A DNA stretch of 64,000 nucleotides from Nitrosomonas sp. PY1 (lineage in GTDB: Bacteria > Pseudomonadota > Gammaproteobacteria > Burkholderiales > Nitrosomonadaceae): the NCBI RefSeq assembly GCF_022836435.1, contig NZ_BQXC01000001.1, forward strand, positions 1,376,121 to 1,440,120, written 5' to 3'. The translations under genes were made by a program, and so were the position numbers. Of this stretch, positions 18,771-28,905 are shown piece after piece. The notes under the pieces were generated by a model. That model was not told the origin of the DNA and searched no databases. It saw only the letters and a list, made by a program, of their open reading frames with translations. Position 1 is the first letter of the stretch; each line of letters starts with the position of its first letter.

Positions 18771-21296
18771 CTACGCCAGCTTGCGTAATGTGGACATGGG
18801 TGGCGTCGATAATGCGGCGCGCGTTCCGAGCATGCCAGCCACTAACACGATGAAAGCGCCTAACGGCGTTGCAATCAACCCAATCCAAGGATTAAAGCGA
18901 TATTCAAAGTGCAAGATATGTTCAGCGATGACATAACCCAGTATACTCGCCCCTGCGGCTGCCAATAATCCTGCTAGCCCACCCAGCAATACAAATTCTA
19001 CCGCCCAGGCGCTTTGCAGTTGTCGCCGATGAGCACCTAACGTACGAAAAATGGCCGCTTCATAAATGCGTTCATCCTGCGTAGCCGTGATGGCGGCATA
19101 TAACACCGAAAACCCTGCCAGTACGGTGAATATGAAAACAAAACGAACCGCTTGCGATACTTTCTCGATCATTCCTTGTACTTGATTGATCACTGTCGCC
19201 ATATCGACCACGAGAATATTCGGAAAAGCACGCACCAACTCATGCATGCTATTCGATTCTGCGGTCGGAACATAAAAGCTGGTGATATAACTGAGCGGAT
19301 ACTGTTCTAGCAGGCCAGGTGGCGTAACGACAAAGAAATTGACACGAAAGCTATCCCAGTTGACTTTCCGGATACTCGTTACTGGCGCAGAAAAGTGACT
19401 GCCTGCAATGTCGTACGTTAATTCATCACCAAGTTTAATGCCAATGGTTTTAGCAATCCCTTGCTCAATCGATAACTCGGGTTTGGGTTGCGCAGAACCT
19501 CCCCACCAGATACCCTGAGTCACTTGATTATCCGAGTTGAGCTGACTCGTCCATGATAAGTTAAATTCGCGCCGTATATGCCTTTCTGCATGTAAGTCAT
19601 GAGCAAAATCCTCCGGAGCAATCATTTTGCCGTTAATCTTGATCAACCGCCCTCTTACCATCGGAAAAAACTCTGGATACTCATTACCCTGCTGTCGAAA
19701 AAATTTTTTTAAGGAATCCAATTGATCTGCTTGTATATTAACCAGAAAATAATTGGGTGCATCAGGCGGCAAGCTGGTATGCCAATCTTCAATCAAGTCA
19801 TCTTGAATCAATGTCATCACAAATAAGGCCATTAGTCCCAAACCCAATGCCACAACCTGCAAGATACTCGATATTGAGCGACGGTGAATACTTGCCAAAC
19901 CATACCGCCAGGTGTTGTTTGTATGCTGTCTAAAACTTGCAAGTAATTTGATTAACAACCAACCAAAGCCACCAAATAGCAATATGGCCAAAATGAAACC
20001 CGTGACAATATATAGGCCCATACTTAAATTCTGCGCTTTCCAGATAAAAAGCGCTGCCAATACCGACAAACCCAATAGATAGCCAATTAACCCATGCTTA
20101 TTGGATAGCCCGATGTCCCTGCGTAACACTCGCATGGTTGAAACACTTCGCAAATTCAGTACCGGTGGTAACGCAAACCCCAACAATAATACCAATCCAA
20201 TTGCAAAACCATGAATCACTGGCCAAACACTCGGCAACGGCAAAACCGTTTCAGTGAGCCCTGTTAACCAAATCGATAAGATTTCCTGCGTAGCAAATCC
20301 AATCAAGCACCCGATACCACTGGTCATTAAACCAAGGTTCAGAAAATAAACAACATACAAAACCAACAATTGATTTTGGCTTGCTCCTAAACTGCGCATA
20401 ATCGCGCATCCATCCAAGTGCCGTTGTGTAAATTGACGTACCGCTAGAGCAATTGCTGCAGCCGCCATGACAACCCCCGCCAACGCAGCCAGGTTTAAAA
20501 ATTTTTCCGATCGTTCCAATGCTTCCTTGATTTCTGGTCGCGCATCACGAATACCTTCAATACGTTGCGCTTTATTCAAACGCATTTGAGCCCAATGACG
20601 AAAACGCTGCACCATTTCTTCATCTCCTGCAACCTGAAGGTTATAGGAAACACGACTGCCAAGTTGAATTAACTCGGTTTTCTCAAGATCGTCAGCATTC
20701 ATCAGGATACGTGAACCCATGCTGATAAAACCTACCGAATGATCTGGCTCGCGCGCGATAAATTCACTCACTTGCAACTGAATTGCCCCAACATCAATAC
20801 TGTCGCCTTTTTTCAACACAAGCTGGCGCGACACTTTTTCATCTGCCCAAATCGTGCCTGATTGCGGAATACCGCTTGCGGCCTGCCATATTGATTGCGC
20901 TGCTATCGAAGATAAATCAATCGACGTATCGGAGTGTAACTGTACACTGCCTCGCAGCGGATATCCTGCAGTCACGGCACGTATTTCAGTTAATAGACTG
21001 TGTTCCCCATTAGAAATCATGCTGGGAAATTTAATAATCTCAGCGGTCTTTAATCCCAGGCTTTCCGCTTCTTTTTGAAAAATATCCGGAATCGGTTCGC
21101 TGGAAATAATGAGCAAATCGGCGCCCAATAATTGATTACTTTCACGAGCCAGGGCGTTTTTTACTCGGTCGATAAAAAACTCCACAGTGGTCATTCCGCT
21201 GATCGCAATCATCAGTGCAACGATCAAGACATTCAACTCGCCCGCCCGCCAATCTCTGTATAACATACTGAAAGAAAGTTTATAAATGGATTTCAT
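18771..21296 (-). CDS. FtsX-like ABC transporter permease (YbbP type)
   Basis: An 841-residue inner-membrane permease with a large N-terminal extracytoplasmic domain after the first helix (~20-40). Two FtsX-type four-helix units follow (around 265-430 and 720-835), including the pattern AALAGVVMAAAAIALAVRQF and FRTLGAHRRQLQSAWAVEF. This two-FtsX architecture matches the YbbP/MacB-like exporters working with a LolD-like ATPase. Its ATPase lies 5 bases upstream and the two form one unit. The pair sits divergently next to tesA, as in Escherichia coli ybbAP-tesA. Substrate unknown. Confidence 0.9.
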   Translation of the reverse strand: MKSIYKLSFSMLYRDWRAGELNVLIVALMIAISGMTTVEFFIDRVKNALARESNQLLGADLLIISSEPIPDIFQKEAESLGLKTAEIIKFPSMISNGEHSLLTEIRAVTAGYPLRGSVQLHSDTSIDLSSIAAQSIWQAASGIPQSGTIWADEKVSRQLVLKKGDSIDVGAIQLQVSEFIAREPDHSVGFISMGSRILMNADDLEKTELIQLGSRVSYNLQVAGDEEMVQRFRHWAQMRLNKAQRIEGIRDARPEIKEALERSEKFLNLAALAGVVMAAAAIALAVRQFTQRHLDGCAIMRSLGASQNQLLVLYVVYFLNLGLMTSGIGCLIGFATQEILSIWLTGLTETVLPLPSVWPVIHGFAIGLVLLLGFALPPVLNLRSVSTMRVLRRDIGLSNKHGLIGYLLGLSVLAALFIWKAQNLSMGLYIVTGFILAILLFGGFGWLLIKLLASFRQHTNNTWRYGLASIHRRSISSILQVVALGLGLMALFVMTLIQDDLIEDWHTSLPPDAPNYFLVNIQADQLDSLKKFFRQQGNEYPEFFPMVRGRLIKINGKMIAPEDFAHDLHAERHIRREFNLSWTSQLNSDNQVTQGIWWGGSAQPKPELSIEQGIAKTIGIKLGDELTYDIAGSHFSAPVTSIRKVNWDSFRVNFFVVTPPGLLEQYPLSYITSFYVPTAESNSMHELVRAFPNILVVDMATVINQVQGMIEKVSQAVRFVFIFTVLAGFSVLYAAITATQDERIYEAAIFRTLGAHRRQLQSAWAVEFVLLGGLAGLLAAAGASILGYVIAEHILHFEYRFNPWIGLIATPLGAFIVLVAGMLGTRAALSTPPMSTLRKLA

Positions 21297-21301
21297 GATT
21301 G

Positions 21302-21985
21302 CTAAATTATTTTGCCATGAGACAAGCGAATTTGACGTGAACAGCGCCGTGACAGGATTTCATCATGTGTTACCAAAACTAGCGTAGTACCTTGTTCACG
21401 GTTAAGTTCAAACATCAAATCTATAATTTGCTCACCCGTTTCTGCATCCAAATTACCTGTCGGTTCATCCGCTAATAACAATTTTGGCGTGGAAACAAAA
21501 GCACGAGCAATTGCAACACGTTGTTGCTCTCCACCTGACAACTGTTTGGGATAATGATGCAAACGTTGCGCAAGCCCAACACGTGCCAGTAATTGACGTG
21601 CCTTTTCAGATGCCCGGTCAGCATTCGCTAACTCTAATGGCAACATGACATTCTCTAAAGCAGTTAGCGCAGGTAACAATTGAAACGATTGAAAAACAAA
21701 CCCTAGCACTTTGCTTCTTAAAGCTGCGCGTTGATCTTCATTTAATAAAAAAATATCTACTTGATCCAAATAAACTTTTCCTGAGGTTGGAAGATCCAAA
21801 CCCGCCAATAATGCCAACAACGTCGATTTTCCAGAACCGGATGCACCGATAATGGCTACTGTTTCTCCAGAATTTATTTGTAAGTGGATATCTTGTAGTA
21901 TGGTAAGGTGCGTATCACCCGTACCAACTTGCTTGGTCAATGCACACACCGAAAGAATAGATTCTCGATCGCCCTTATTAATCAT
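21302..21985 (-). CDS. ABC transporter ATP-binding protein (YbbA/LolD type)
   Basis: The 227-residue ATPase of the exporter pair. Walker A is IGASGSGKSTLLALLAGLDL, the Q-loop is FQSFQLLPALTALENV, the signature is LSGGEQQRVAIARAF and Walker B is LLLADEPTGNLD. The sequence is of the MacB/LolD/FtsE group, consistent with the FtsX-type permease downstream. Its ATG is complementary to 21983-21985 and overlaps the tesA start by two bases in head-to-head orientation. Confidence 0.95.
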   Translation of the reverse strand: MINKGDRESILSVCALTKQVGTGDTHLTILQDIHLQINSGETVAIIGASGSGKSTLLALLAGLDLPTSGKVYLDQVDIFLLNEDQRAALRSKVLGFVFQSFQLLPALTALENVMLPLELANADRASEKARQLLARVGLAQRLHHYPKQLSGGEQQRVAIARAFVSTPKLLLADEPTGNLDAETGEQIIDLMFELNREQGTTLVLVTHDEILSRRCSRQIRLSHGKII

Positions 21986-22625
21986 GAAAAAAAATGCCTT
22001 AATTCTTTTATTATTACTGATTGTTTTTACGATACCGATTGCGAAAGCAACACCTACAACGATTTTAGTTTACGGTGACAGTCTTTCTGCAAGTTTTGGC
22101 ATACCGATCGAAACAGGTTGGGTGTCATTATTGGCGCAGCGCCTAAAAGACCAGTATACCCATTACCAGGTTGTTAATGCCAGTATCAGCGGCGAAACCA
22201 CGCTTGGAGGGCTTAACCGGATTGACCAAGCACTTGCCGCTCACAATCCTGGCATTATCATTATTGAACTCGGCGCAAATGACGGTTTGCGTGGAACATC
22301 TATCCAAACTCTGTACGAAAACTTAGCAGCTATGATTCAAAAATCACAGAAAAATAACACCCGTATTTTACTCGTAGGGATGCAACTTCCCCCCAATTAT
22401 GGCATGAGCTACACACAAAAATTCAAAGAAACTTTTATACGTTTAGCAAAAGACTACCAAATTCAATTAATACCTTTTTTATTCGAAGGATTCGCTGGGA
22501 GTCCTGATTTTTTCCTGGCAGATCGCTTGCACCCCAATGAAATAGCACAACCTAAGATTCTTGAAACCATTTGGCAAGGGCTGGAACCGATGTTAAAAAA
22601 TCATTCAAGTTCGGCGTCCAATTGA
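21984..22625 (+). CDS. tesA: Arylesterase / lysophospholipase TesA (GDSL family)
   Basis: A 213-residue periplasmic SGNH hydrolase. The start at ATG 21984 gives a clear signal peptide (MKKNALILLLLLIVFTIPIA, cut near KAT). The nucleophile block is LVYGDSLSASFG, the oxyanion residues are the Gly of SGETTLGGL and Asn of LGANDGLRG, and the catalytic Asp-His are in ADRLHPNE. It hydrolyses thioesters and esters in vitro in homologues. It is divergent from the YbbA-like gene with overlapping starts and runs 25 bases into the end of convergent rluC. Confidence 0.95.
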   Translation: MKKNALILLLLLIVFTIPIAKATPTTILVYGDSLSASFGIPIETGWVSLLAQRLKDQYTHYQVVNASISGETTLGGLNRIDQALAAHNPGIIIIELGANDGLRGTSIQTLYENLAAMIQKSQKNNTRILLVGMQLPPNYGMSYTQKFKETFIRLAKDYQIQLIPFLFEGFAGSPDFFLADRLHPNEIAQPKILETIWQGLEPMLKNHSSSASN

Positions 22626-23602
22626 TTAACGAATCCTTGTAAATCCTTGGCGAGTGGCGCATGTAATTCCATGGGCTGATTAGAAACGGGATGAGTAAAC
22701 TGCAAGGTGTGAGCATGCAAGAACATACGTGACAAGTGCAATGCATAATCGGATCGAGTAAGCTGTTTATTGATTTCGAAGTTTCCGTATTTATCATCAC
22801 CTACAATAGGAAATCCATGGTATGCAAGATGAACGCGAATTTGGTGTGTACGGCCGGTTTTCAATTCAGCATCCAGCAAACTAAAGTTATTCCAGTTTTT
22901 CTTCAATCTAAAGATGGTATGAGCTGGCATCGATTTAATCATCTCGTTGTTGTTTCGCTCTTTAACCACGGCCACGCGTCGCTCACCATAAGCGGTTGTG
23001 TACTTATGCAATGACAACTTAATATGTTGCACCGAATTAAGCCAATTTCCACAAACCATAGTCAGGTAGTGCTTGCGCGTAAGCCCGTCGCGGATCTGCC
23101 GATGCAACTCTACTAGCGCATGACGTTTTTTAGCCAACATCAATAAACCTGAGGTTTCTCGATCAAGTCGATGTACCAGTTCAAGAAACTTCCAAGAGGG
23201 ATTTTGTGCACGTAATTGCTCAATTACGCCAAAACTGACACCACTCCCACCATGGACGGCAATTCCTCCTGGTTTATCAATCACTAATAACGCCTCATCC
23301 TCAAAAAGCACACGAAAGGTGAAAAATTTCTCAGGAGCAAGAGTTGCTGGCGCGCAATCTTTTTCAGACAAACGAATCGGTGGAATTCTTAGAATATCGC
23401 CAAATTGTAAACGATAATCCGCGCGAATTCTTTTTCCGTCTACGCGCACCTGCCCGCTTCTCATCAATTGATATATATGGCTTTTGGGTACATTCTTAAA
23501 CCGTTTAAATAAAAAATTATCGATTCGTTGATCGTATTCTTCGTTAGCGATTTGAATTTTTTGTACCATATGAATAGAACTTTTTTTTTGTTGGCTATTC
23601 AT
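22601..23602 (-). CDS. rluC: 23S rRNA pseudouridine synthase RluC
   Basis: Converts specific uridines of 23S rRNA helix 35/74 regions (955, 2504, 2580 in E. coli) to pseudouridine. The 333 residues include an N-terminal S4 RNA-binding domain (DNFLFKRFKNVPKSHIYQLM) and the RluA-type catalytic motif HRLDRETSGLLMLAK with its essential Asp. The motif GRTHQIRVHLAYHGFPIVGD follows. It is divergent from rne across a ~490-base gap, the same neighbourhood as rluC-rne in gammaproteobacteria, which favours RluC over RluD. Confidence 0.93.
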   Translation of the reverse strand: MNSQQKKSSIHMVQKIQIANEEYDQRIDNFLFKRFKNVPKSHIYQLMRSGQVRVDGKRIRADYRLQFGDILRIPPIRLSEKDCAPATLAPEKFFTFRVLFEDEALLVIDKPGGIAVHGGSGVSFGVIEQLRAQNPSWKFLELVHRLDRETSGLLMLAKKRHALVELHRQIRDGLTRKHYLTMVCGNWLNSVQHIKLSLHKYTTAYGERRVAVVKERNNNEMIKSMPAHTIFRLKKNWNNFSLLDAELKTGRTHQIRVHLAYHGFPIVGDDKYGNFEINKQLTRSDYALHLSRMFLHAHTLQFTHPVSNQPMELHAPLAKDLQGFVNQLDAELE

Positions 23603-24089
23603 AGTTTATTTAATATTTGCTTTATTTTTGTAGATCCTTGGATATAATTCCTAAGGATTTATGCAATTGTTTAATTTTGTTACGTTAGGGATAGTAGTAC
23701 AATTATATTATCATCGTATTTTATGATGTAATTGATACAGTCAATTAAAATATTTACAGAGACTGCTTGAATTGGAAAGGTTCTTTTTTGAAATTTGACT
23801 TATAATCTTCTAGGCTAAGAAAATTCAGCCAGACTCAAAGAAATGAGAAATATTGTTCTTATACAATAACAAATTAAGTGGCACGCAATCACTATTTATA
23901 CCTCTTCTGTCTGCAGCGGATTTCGGTAGGAAATGGATAATTTTTCAAGAAAAACATATAATTGACAGATTCTTTTATAGAAAGTTATTACAATATCTTC
24001 GTTATTACAACTGCATAGAAAAAATGAAACAATCTGGTGCTTCCAAGTACCGACATACTAACAATTAAGATATTCAAGGTTTGTTGTAA
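23603..24089. promoter_or_regulatory. Long rluC-rne intergenic region / probable rne leader
   Basis: 487 bases between the divergent rluC and rne genes. It is AT-rich, with a hairpin-capable ATCCTTGGA/TCCTAAGGAT pair at 23634-23658 and a TATAAT at 23801-23806. In E. coli the rne mRNA has a long 5' leader through which RNase E autoregulates; the size here would fit a similar arrangement, but that is inference. I see no convincing gene in it. Confidence 0.4.
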
Positions 24090-26588
24090 ATGAAACGAAT
24101 GTTATTTAATGCGACACAGCCAGAAGAGCTACGGGTTGCTATCGTAAACGGTCAAACACTTATTGACTTAGATATTGAATCTATTGGCAAAGAACAAAGA
24201 AAAAGCAATATCTACAAAGCTGCGATCACACGTGTAGAGCCCGGCCTTGAAGCTGTTTTTGTTGATTACGGTTGCGAGCGTCATGGCTTTCTGCCCTTCA
24301 AAGAAATTTCCCAATCTTGCTTTGAAGATGGCGTAGACTTAAGTAATTCCCGTATTCAAGATCTTCTGTACGAAGGACAAGAGATTATTGTTCAAGTGGA
24401 CAAGGATGAGCGAGGCAATAAAGGAGCCGCCCTTACCACTTATATTTCCCTTGCAGGACGATATTTAGTTTTAATTCCCAATAACCCGAATAGCGGTGGC
24501 GTATCTCGTCGGATAACCGGCGAAGAACGCAATGACCTACGTGAGGTTTTGGCGCAGTTACAAGTACCCGATGGGATGAGCATTATTGCCAGAACTGCGG
24601 GTATTGGCCGGAGTGTAGAAGAACTACAATGGGATCTAAATTATTTAACACAACTCTGGTCTGCGATCGAATCCGCAGCAAATAATCAAGACGGTGTTTT
24701 TCTTATCTACCAGGAAAGTAGCCTAGTTATCAGAGCGATTCGCGATTATTTCAATCACGAGATCGGCGAAATTTTAATCGATAGTCGAGAAATTTACGAA
24801 CAAGCCAGTCAATTCATGTCGCATGTCATGCCTGCGAATGTGGATCGACTAAAATATTATCAAGATGACATTCCTCTTTTTTCGCGTTTCCAAATCGAAC
24901 ATCAAATTGAAACGGCCTATTCAAGACAAGTTTCTCTACCCTCCGGCGGCTCTATTGTTATTGATCACACCGAGGCGTTGGTATCTGTAGATGTCAACTC
25001 CGCCCGTGCCATTCGGGGATTGGATATTGAACATACTGCTTTAAATACCAACCTAGAAGCAGCGGAAGAAATTGCACGTCAACTGAGGTTGCGAGACTTA
25101 GGTGGACTAATCGTAATTGATTTTATCGATATGGATGTTCAACGCAATCAACGCGACGTTGAAGCCAAACTACACGAAGCACTTAGGCAAGATCGTGCCC
25201 GCATTCAAGTTGGAAAAATTTCCCGCTTTGGTTTATTGGAGTTATCTCGTCAGCGCCTAAGACCTTCCTTGAGCGAAGGCAACTATCTATCGTGTATTCG
25301 TTGTAACGGCACAGGTTTCATACGTGGAACAGATTCGTCTGCTCTGCATATACTACGTATCCTTCAAGAAGAAGCCCTGAAAGAAAATACCAATACGCTC
25401 CATATCCAATTACCTGTCGATGTTGCAACATATTTATTGAATGAAAAGCGCTCTGAAATATACGATATCGAGGTCAAGCAAAAAATTAGTATCGTACTAA
25501 TTCCTAATATCTATATCGAAACCCCGAATTACACCATAACACGCTTACGTCACGAAGACATCAAATCTAGTGAAATACCAACCCCAAGCTATAAAATGGT
25601 TGAGAAAAACAGCGAGGAAAGCGTTTATCAAACAACATTTGACAAAAAAGCCCAACCCACAAGACCGCAAGCAGCCGTTCAAGGCGTTACCCCAACTCAA
25701 CCAGCGCCCATTCGTGAAGAAAAACTAAAAGAATCTTCGCTCATTGATAAATTCTTTGGTTGGTTTAAACCTGTAAATAGCAAAGCAGACGAAGAGATTA
25801 ATCAATCCACCGCAGAAAGGGCAAAATCATCTGAGAAACCAAGAAGGTCTCGCCGTGGGAGAAACAAAGGAGACACCAATCAAACAAAGCAATCTAGGCA
25901 AAAAAAACCACTAAATGCCGTAACTGATTTGAATATCAATGAGGAAGCAATTGTCCAGAAAGAAATGAAATTTGAATCTAATGAGAGCACGATTGAGTTT
26001 TTTCACGAGACCGATTCAAAATCCGATGATAGCTCCGTATTAATTGAAAAAGAACATCTGGACGATGCCTCTCCAAAATCGGATAACAGAAGACGTTCAC
26101 GTCGATTTCGTGGCGGCAAAACTCGCAACATGTCCAATCGGGCGCGAAACTCATCAGACAATGAAAATGTGATTATTGTTTCTGAGAACTTGTCGAATAC
26201 TTCTGATTTCGTGAATAACTCCTTAAATCAAGAATCTCTTGAAGAAAAAGCATCTGGTACGCTTGCCGAATACGTAAGTAACCTGAACACTGCAAGCAAC
26301 AATGATTCATACATTAATACGACACATGAAAGAAAAGAAAATTTCTCGAGCAACGCTCAGCCATTAACTGAAGCACCGCCAGAAGACACATCAAGTACAT
26401 TTGACGTTAGCAAGGAATTACAATTAGGCATCGAGAAAAGCGGACTGGTTATGGTTGAAACGCCATCCGAGAAAATCCAAGAAACCATTTATGAAGGAAC
26501 CGCAACGCCCAAAAGAACAAGAAGAAGAGCTAGAAATGTAGAAACTACCGAGATTGGTCCACTTATGCAAGTAGAAACAAGAGATTAA
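24090..26588 (+). CDS. rne: Ribonuclease E
   Basis: Main mRNA-decay and RNA-processing endonuclease, and usually the degradosome scaffold. The 832 residues comprise an N-terminal S1 domain (~37-120), a 5' sensor region, and a DNase-I-like catalytic site with metal-binding Asp301 (SVDVNSARA) and Asp344 (IVIDFIDM). The Zn-link is CIRCNGTG (Cys402, Cys405), which builds the tetramer. From ~510 the sequence is low-complexity, acidic and disordered with Arg-rich RNA-binding patches ([20 protein letters not shown]) and a final KRTRRRARN. The length and disordered tail favour RNase E over RNase G. Confidence 0.96.
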   Translation: MKRMLFNATQPEELRVAIVNGQTLIDLDIESIGKEQRKSNIYKAAITRVEPGLEAVFVDYGCERHGFLPFKEISQSCFEDGVDLSNSRIQDLLYEGQEIIVQVDKDERGNKGAALTTYISLAGRYLVLIPNNPNSGGVSRRITGEERNDLREVLAQLQVPDGMSIIARTAGIGRSVEELQWDLNYLTQLWSAIESAANNQDGVFLIYQESSLVIRAIRDYFNHEIGEILIDSREIYEQASQFMSHVMPANVDRLKYYQDDIPLFSRFQIEHQIETAYSRQVSLPSGGSIVIDHTEALVSVDVNSARAIRGLDIEHTALNTNLEAAEEIARQLRLRDLGGLIVIDFIDMDVQRNQRDVEAKLHEALRQDRARIQVGKISRFGLLELSRQRLRPSLSEGNYLSCIRCNGTGFIRGTDSSALHILRILQEEALKENTNTLHIQLPVDVATYLLNEKRSEIYDIEVKQKISIVLIPNIYIETPNYTITRLRHEDIKSSEIPTPSYKMVEKNSEESVYQTTFDKKAQPTRPQAAVQGVTPTQPAPIREEKLKESSLIDKFFGWFKPVNSKADEEINQSTAERAKSSEKPRRSRRGRNKGDTNQTKQSRQKKPLNAVTDLNINEEAIVQKEMKFESNESTIEFFHETDSKSDDSSVLIEKEHLDDASPKSDNRRRSRRFRGGKTRNMSNRARNSSDNENVIIVSENLSNTSDFVNNSLNQESLEEKASGTLAEYVSNLNTASNNDSYINTTHERKENFSSNAQPLTEAPPEDTSSTFDVSKELQLGIEKSGLVMVETPSEKIQETIYEGTATPKRTRRRARNVETTEIGPLMQVETRD

Positions 26589-26717
26589 TATTTTTATAGT
26601 CCGAGTTAGTAGCTGAGTAAAAGGCTATAAAACATCTTCGCATGTTACTTAAGCATGTTCCTTAAGAATCTGCTAATAATATAAAGAGCAAATTCTTAAG
26701 GCTGTACAACTTAACAG

Positions 26718-27062
26718 TTAGTAAGTTGTCTCGCGTGAAAAATCTTGCCATATGAAATGTGGCGTTACGGATGGTTTCGTGGGAATAAAAAAAGTTGCCA
26801 CATCTAACACACCAACCAAGCTACGCCCTACCGTATGCATAACCCCCATCGCCAAACCAATAGTAGCGCCATAAATAGGTCCTTCGTTTCGCGAAGTCAA
26901 AGCAATATTCTTTGGTAATTCTACCCACCCTGTTAAAGCATTGGTAAAACCTGTAACCAATTTCTCTGAAGCGTTACCAAAATAACTGTCGGATGCAAAT
27001 GTATTGGATGAGAACAACAAAACGACAATACTAACCAGAGAAAATTTAATAACTGCATGCAT
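26718..27062 (-). CDS. Exosortase-system-associated protein, TIGR04073-like
   Basis: A small secreted protein (114 residues from the ATG at 27062, which has GAGG nine bases upstream; an ATG at 27068 is also possible). The signal peptide ends near SSNTFAS. The rest matches the TIGR04073 pattern: KLVTGFTNALTGWVELPKNI, then YGATIGLAMGVMHTVGRSLVGVLDVATF and a short aromatic C-terminus. Members often co-occur in genomes with exosortase/PEP-CTERM systems; their job is unknown. No exosortase gene is in this window. It is convergent with rne. Confidence 0.75.
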   Translation of the reverse strand: MHAVIKFSLVSIVVLLFSSNTFASDSYFGNASEKLVTGFTNALTGWVELPKNIALTSRNEGPIYGATIGLAMGVMHTVGRSLVGVLDVATFFIPTKPSVTPHFIWQDFSRETTY

Positions 27063-27497
27063 ACGCATATTCCTCATAAAAATGAATAGGATCGACACGA
27101 TTAATCTAAATTAAATAATCTTCCCTATATTTAGTAGAGAAGATAGCCTGACTCCTAGAAAAATTTTAACGGTTTACAACCAAAGCCTCAATTCCATTTA
27201 TATAAAAATTGGTATTTAAACTTTGACATCTCCATTTTGTTGCAAAAAAAAACAGCTTTCCCATAAAAGCAACGATTTATAACTCGTACCTATTTACATT
27301 GCAATTAATCACATGCATGATGTCGACCGAAATGACCCTGATATAAACAACGTTATCAGTTTCAATTCATACAAAGTACGAAAAAAATATTAACTTTTTA
27401 GTTGACTTAAGAAAATATCATAAAATGCTTTTTGTAAGCATAAATGCATATTCATAGGTCTATTTGGTCGTTCATTTTTTTAAACAGGACTATCTTA

Positions 27498-28868
27498 ATG
27501 AAAATCGCTCGCAATCAAAAAGGCTTGGAAAACAATGCGATTCCACTTTCTCCTTCCCGAAACCCATTTTACGATGAATATAACAAGGAGGTCATAAAGA
27601 AACTTCAGCAGAAACTCATAAAGGTCATTATTTTTATGAGTTTTTTTGTTTTATGCGCAATAAATGTCAGTGCCATGGATGTTTCCATGAAGCCCATTTC
27701 CGACAAGCTGATTCTTAAAACCGATGATACTAAATGGATTCGGATTGGAGCTGGCTATCGCGGGACTGTTGCTTGGACAGAAAACATCGGCACAGGCAAC
27801 CTTAGTGAAGGTCGATATAGCAATGATAATGCCCGTATTTATTTAAATGGGCAATTCGGTCCTTACCTGAAATTTGAAGTCAATACTGAATGTTTTTGGT
27901 GTAATAACACGAAATCAGGCGACAATCCAAGAATGTCATATAACATTTTGGATGCCATTGTAAAATTTGAATACAACCGCTACCTAAATGTTTGGGGTGG
28001 CCGTATGCTTGCTCCAACCGAACGGGGAGAATTGAGCGGTCCCTTTTTTCAATCGACACATGATCCCTTTAGAACACCTTTCTTCTCACAGGATTTTAGT
28101 ACCAGTTTTAGCCATAACAATGGAGCTGGAAGATATGGTCGCGATGATGGTGCAACCTTCTGGGGCAGTGCAGAACCTAAAATTGTCCCTGGAACTTTTG
28201 GCTATGCAATGGGAATTTTTCAAGGACTACGTTCGACTAATACCTTTGGCCCGAATCCAAATGATAATGTTCTAATGGCAGCGCGTTTTACCTATAATTT
28301 CTTAAACCCTGAAAAAAATCCTGGATACTATACAGCGCAGACCTATTATGGTAAGGCAGGCGATATTTTGGCGCTTGCATTTGGTATGTCTTATCAAAAA
28401 AACGGCGCCGGCTCTTCTGCTCATCGAAGCGACTTTCTAGGTTTTACAGGAGATCTCTTGTTTGAAAAAGTATTGCCTAACAATATGGGTGTAGCGACTG
28501 TTAACTCAGAATATAAGCAATTTTATGCGAATTACGACGTTGCAGCGTTTAATGATCGTGATTGCTTTTGTATGTTTGATGGTAAATCATGGACGGTAAC
28601 CGGTCTGTATATGTTTCCGATGAAAGTCGGCATCGGAAATTTCCAACCTTATGGGCGCTATACCAGCATTCAACCCAATAGCAGTAATGATAGAAATCGA
28701 GAGGAAATTGAAGCTGGCTTGAACTACATTATCGATGGCTTTAATGCACGTATTTCTGCATACTATCAACATGGCGATCTTATAACAAGAGGGTTAAATT
28801 ATTCCCCTTTTGCGGTAGGTGGCCCAGCGCTTGATGTTTATAAACTTTCTTTTCAACTACAGATCTAG
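27498..28868 (+). CDS. Putative outer-membrane beta-barrel (porin-like) protein heading the urease operon
   Basis: About 456 residues from ATG 27498, which has AGGA eight bases upstream. After ~50 mostly polar residues comes a hydrophobic export signal (LIKVIIFMSFFVLCAINVSA). Then follows aromatic, Gly/Asn-rich sequence with alternating strands ending in LDVYKLSFQLQI, typical of barrel proteins. It belongs to no porin family I can name. The N-terminal extension before the signal is unusual, so the true start may be internal. It ends 37 bases before ureD, suggesting cotranscription and a possible role in urea entry, which is inference. The ~400 bases upstream are AT-rich with no gene seen. Confidence 0.7.
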   Translation: MKIARNQKGLENNAIPLSPSRNPFYDEYNKEVIKKLQQKLIKVIIFMSFFVLCAINVSAMDVSMKPISDKLILKTDDTKWIRIGAGYRGTVAWTENIGTGNLSEGRYSNDNARIYLNGQFGPYLKFEVNTECFWCNNTKSGDNPRMSYNILDAIVKFEYNRYLNVWGGRMLAPTERGELSGPFFQSTHDPFRTPFFSQDFSTSFSHNNGAGRYGRDDGATFWGSAEPKIVPGTFGYAMGIFQGLRSTNTFGPNPNDNVLMAARFTYNFLNPEKNPGYYTAQTYYGKAGDILALAFGMSYQKNGAGSSAHRSDFLGFTGDLLFEKVLPNNMGVATVNSEYKQFYANYDVAAFNDRDCFCMFDGKSWTVTGLYMFPMKVGIGNFQPYGRYTSIQPNSSNDRNREEIEAGLNYIIDGFNARISAYYQHGDLITRGLNYSPFAVGGPALDVYKLSFQLQI

Positions 28869-28905
28869 CGCTCTGGTATTGAATAGATACTAATACAAAC
28901 TTAAA

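Noticed and set aside
23853-24068. 71-codon frame upstream of rne
   Set aside because: No ribosome site, composition follows the AT-rich leader, and the position fits an rne 5' leader better than a gene.
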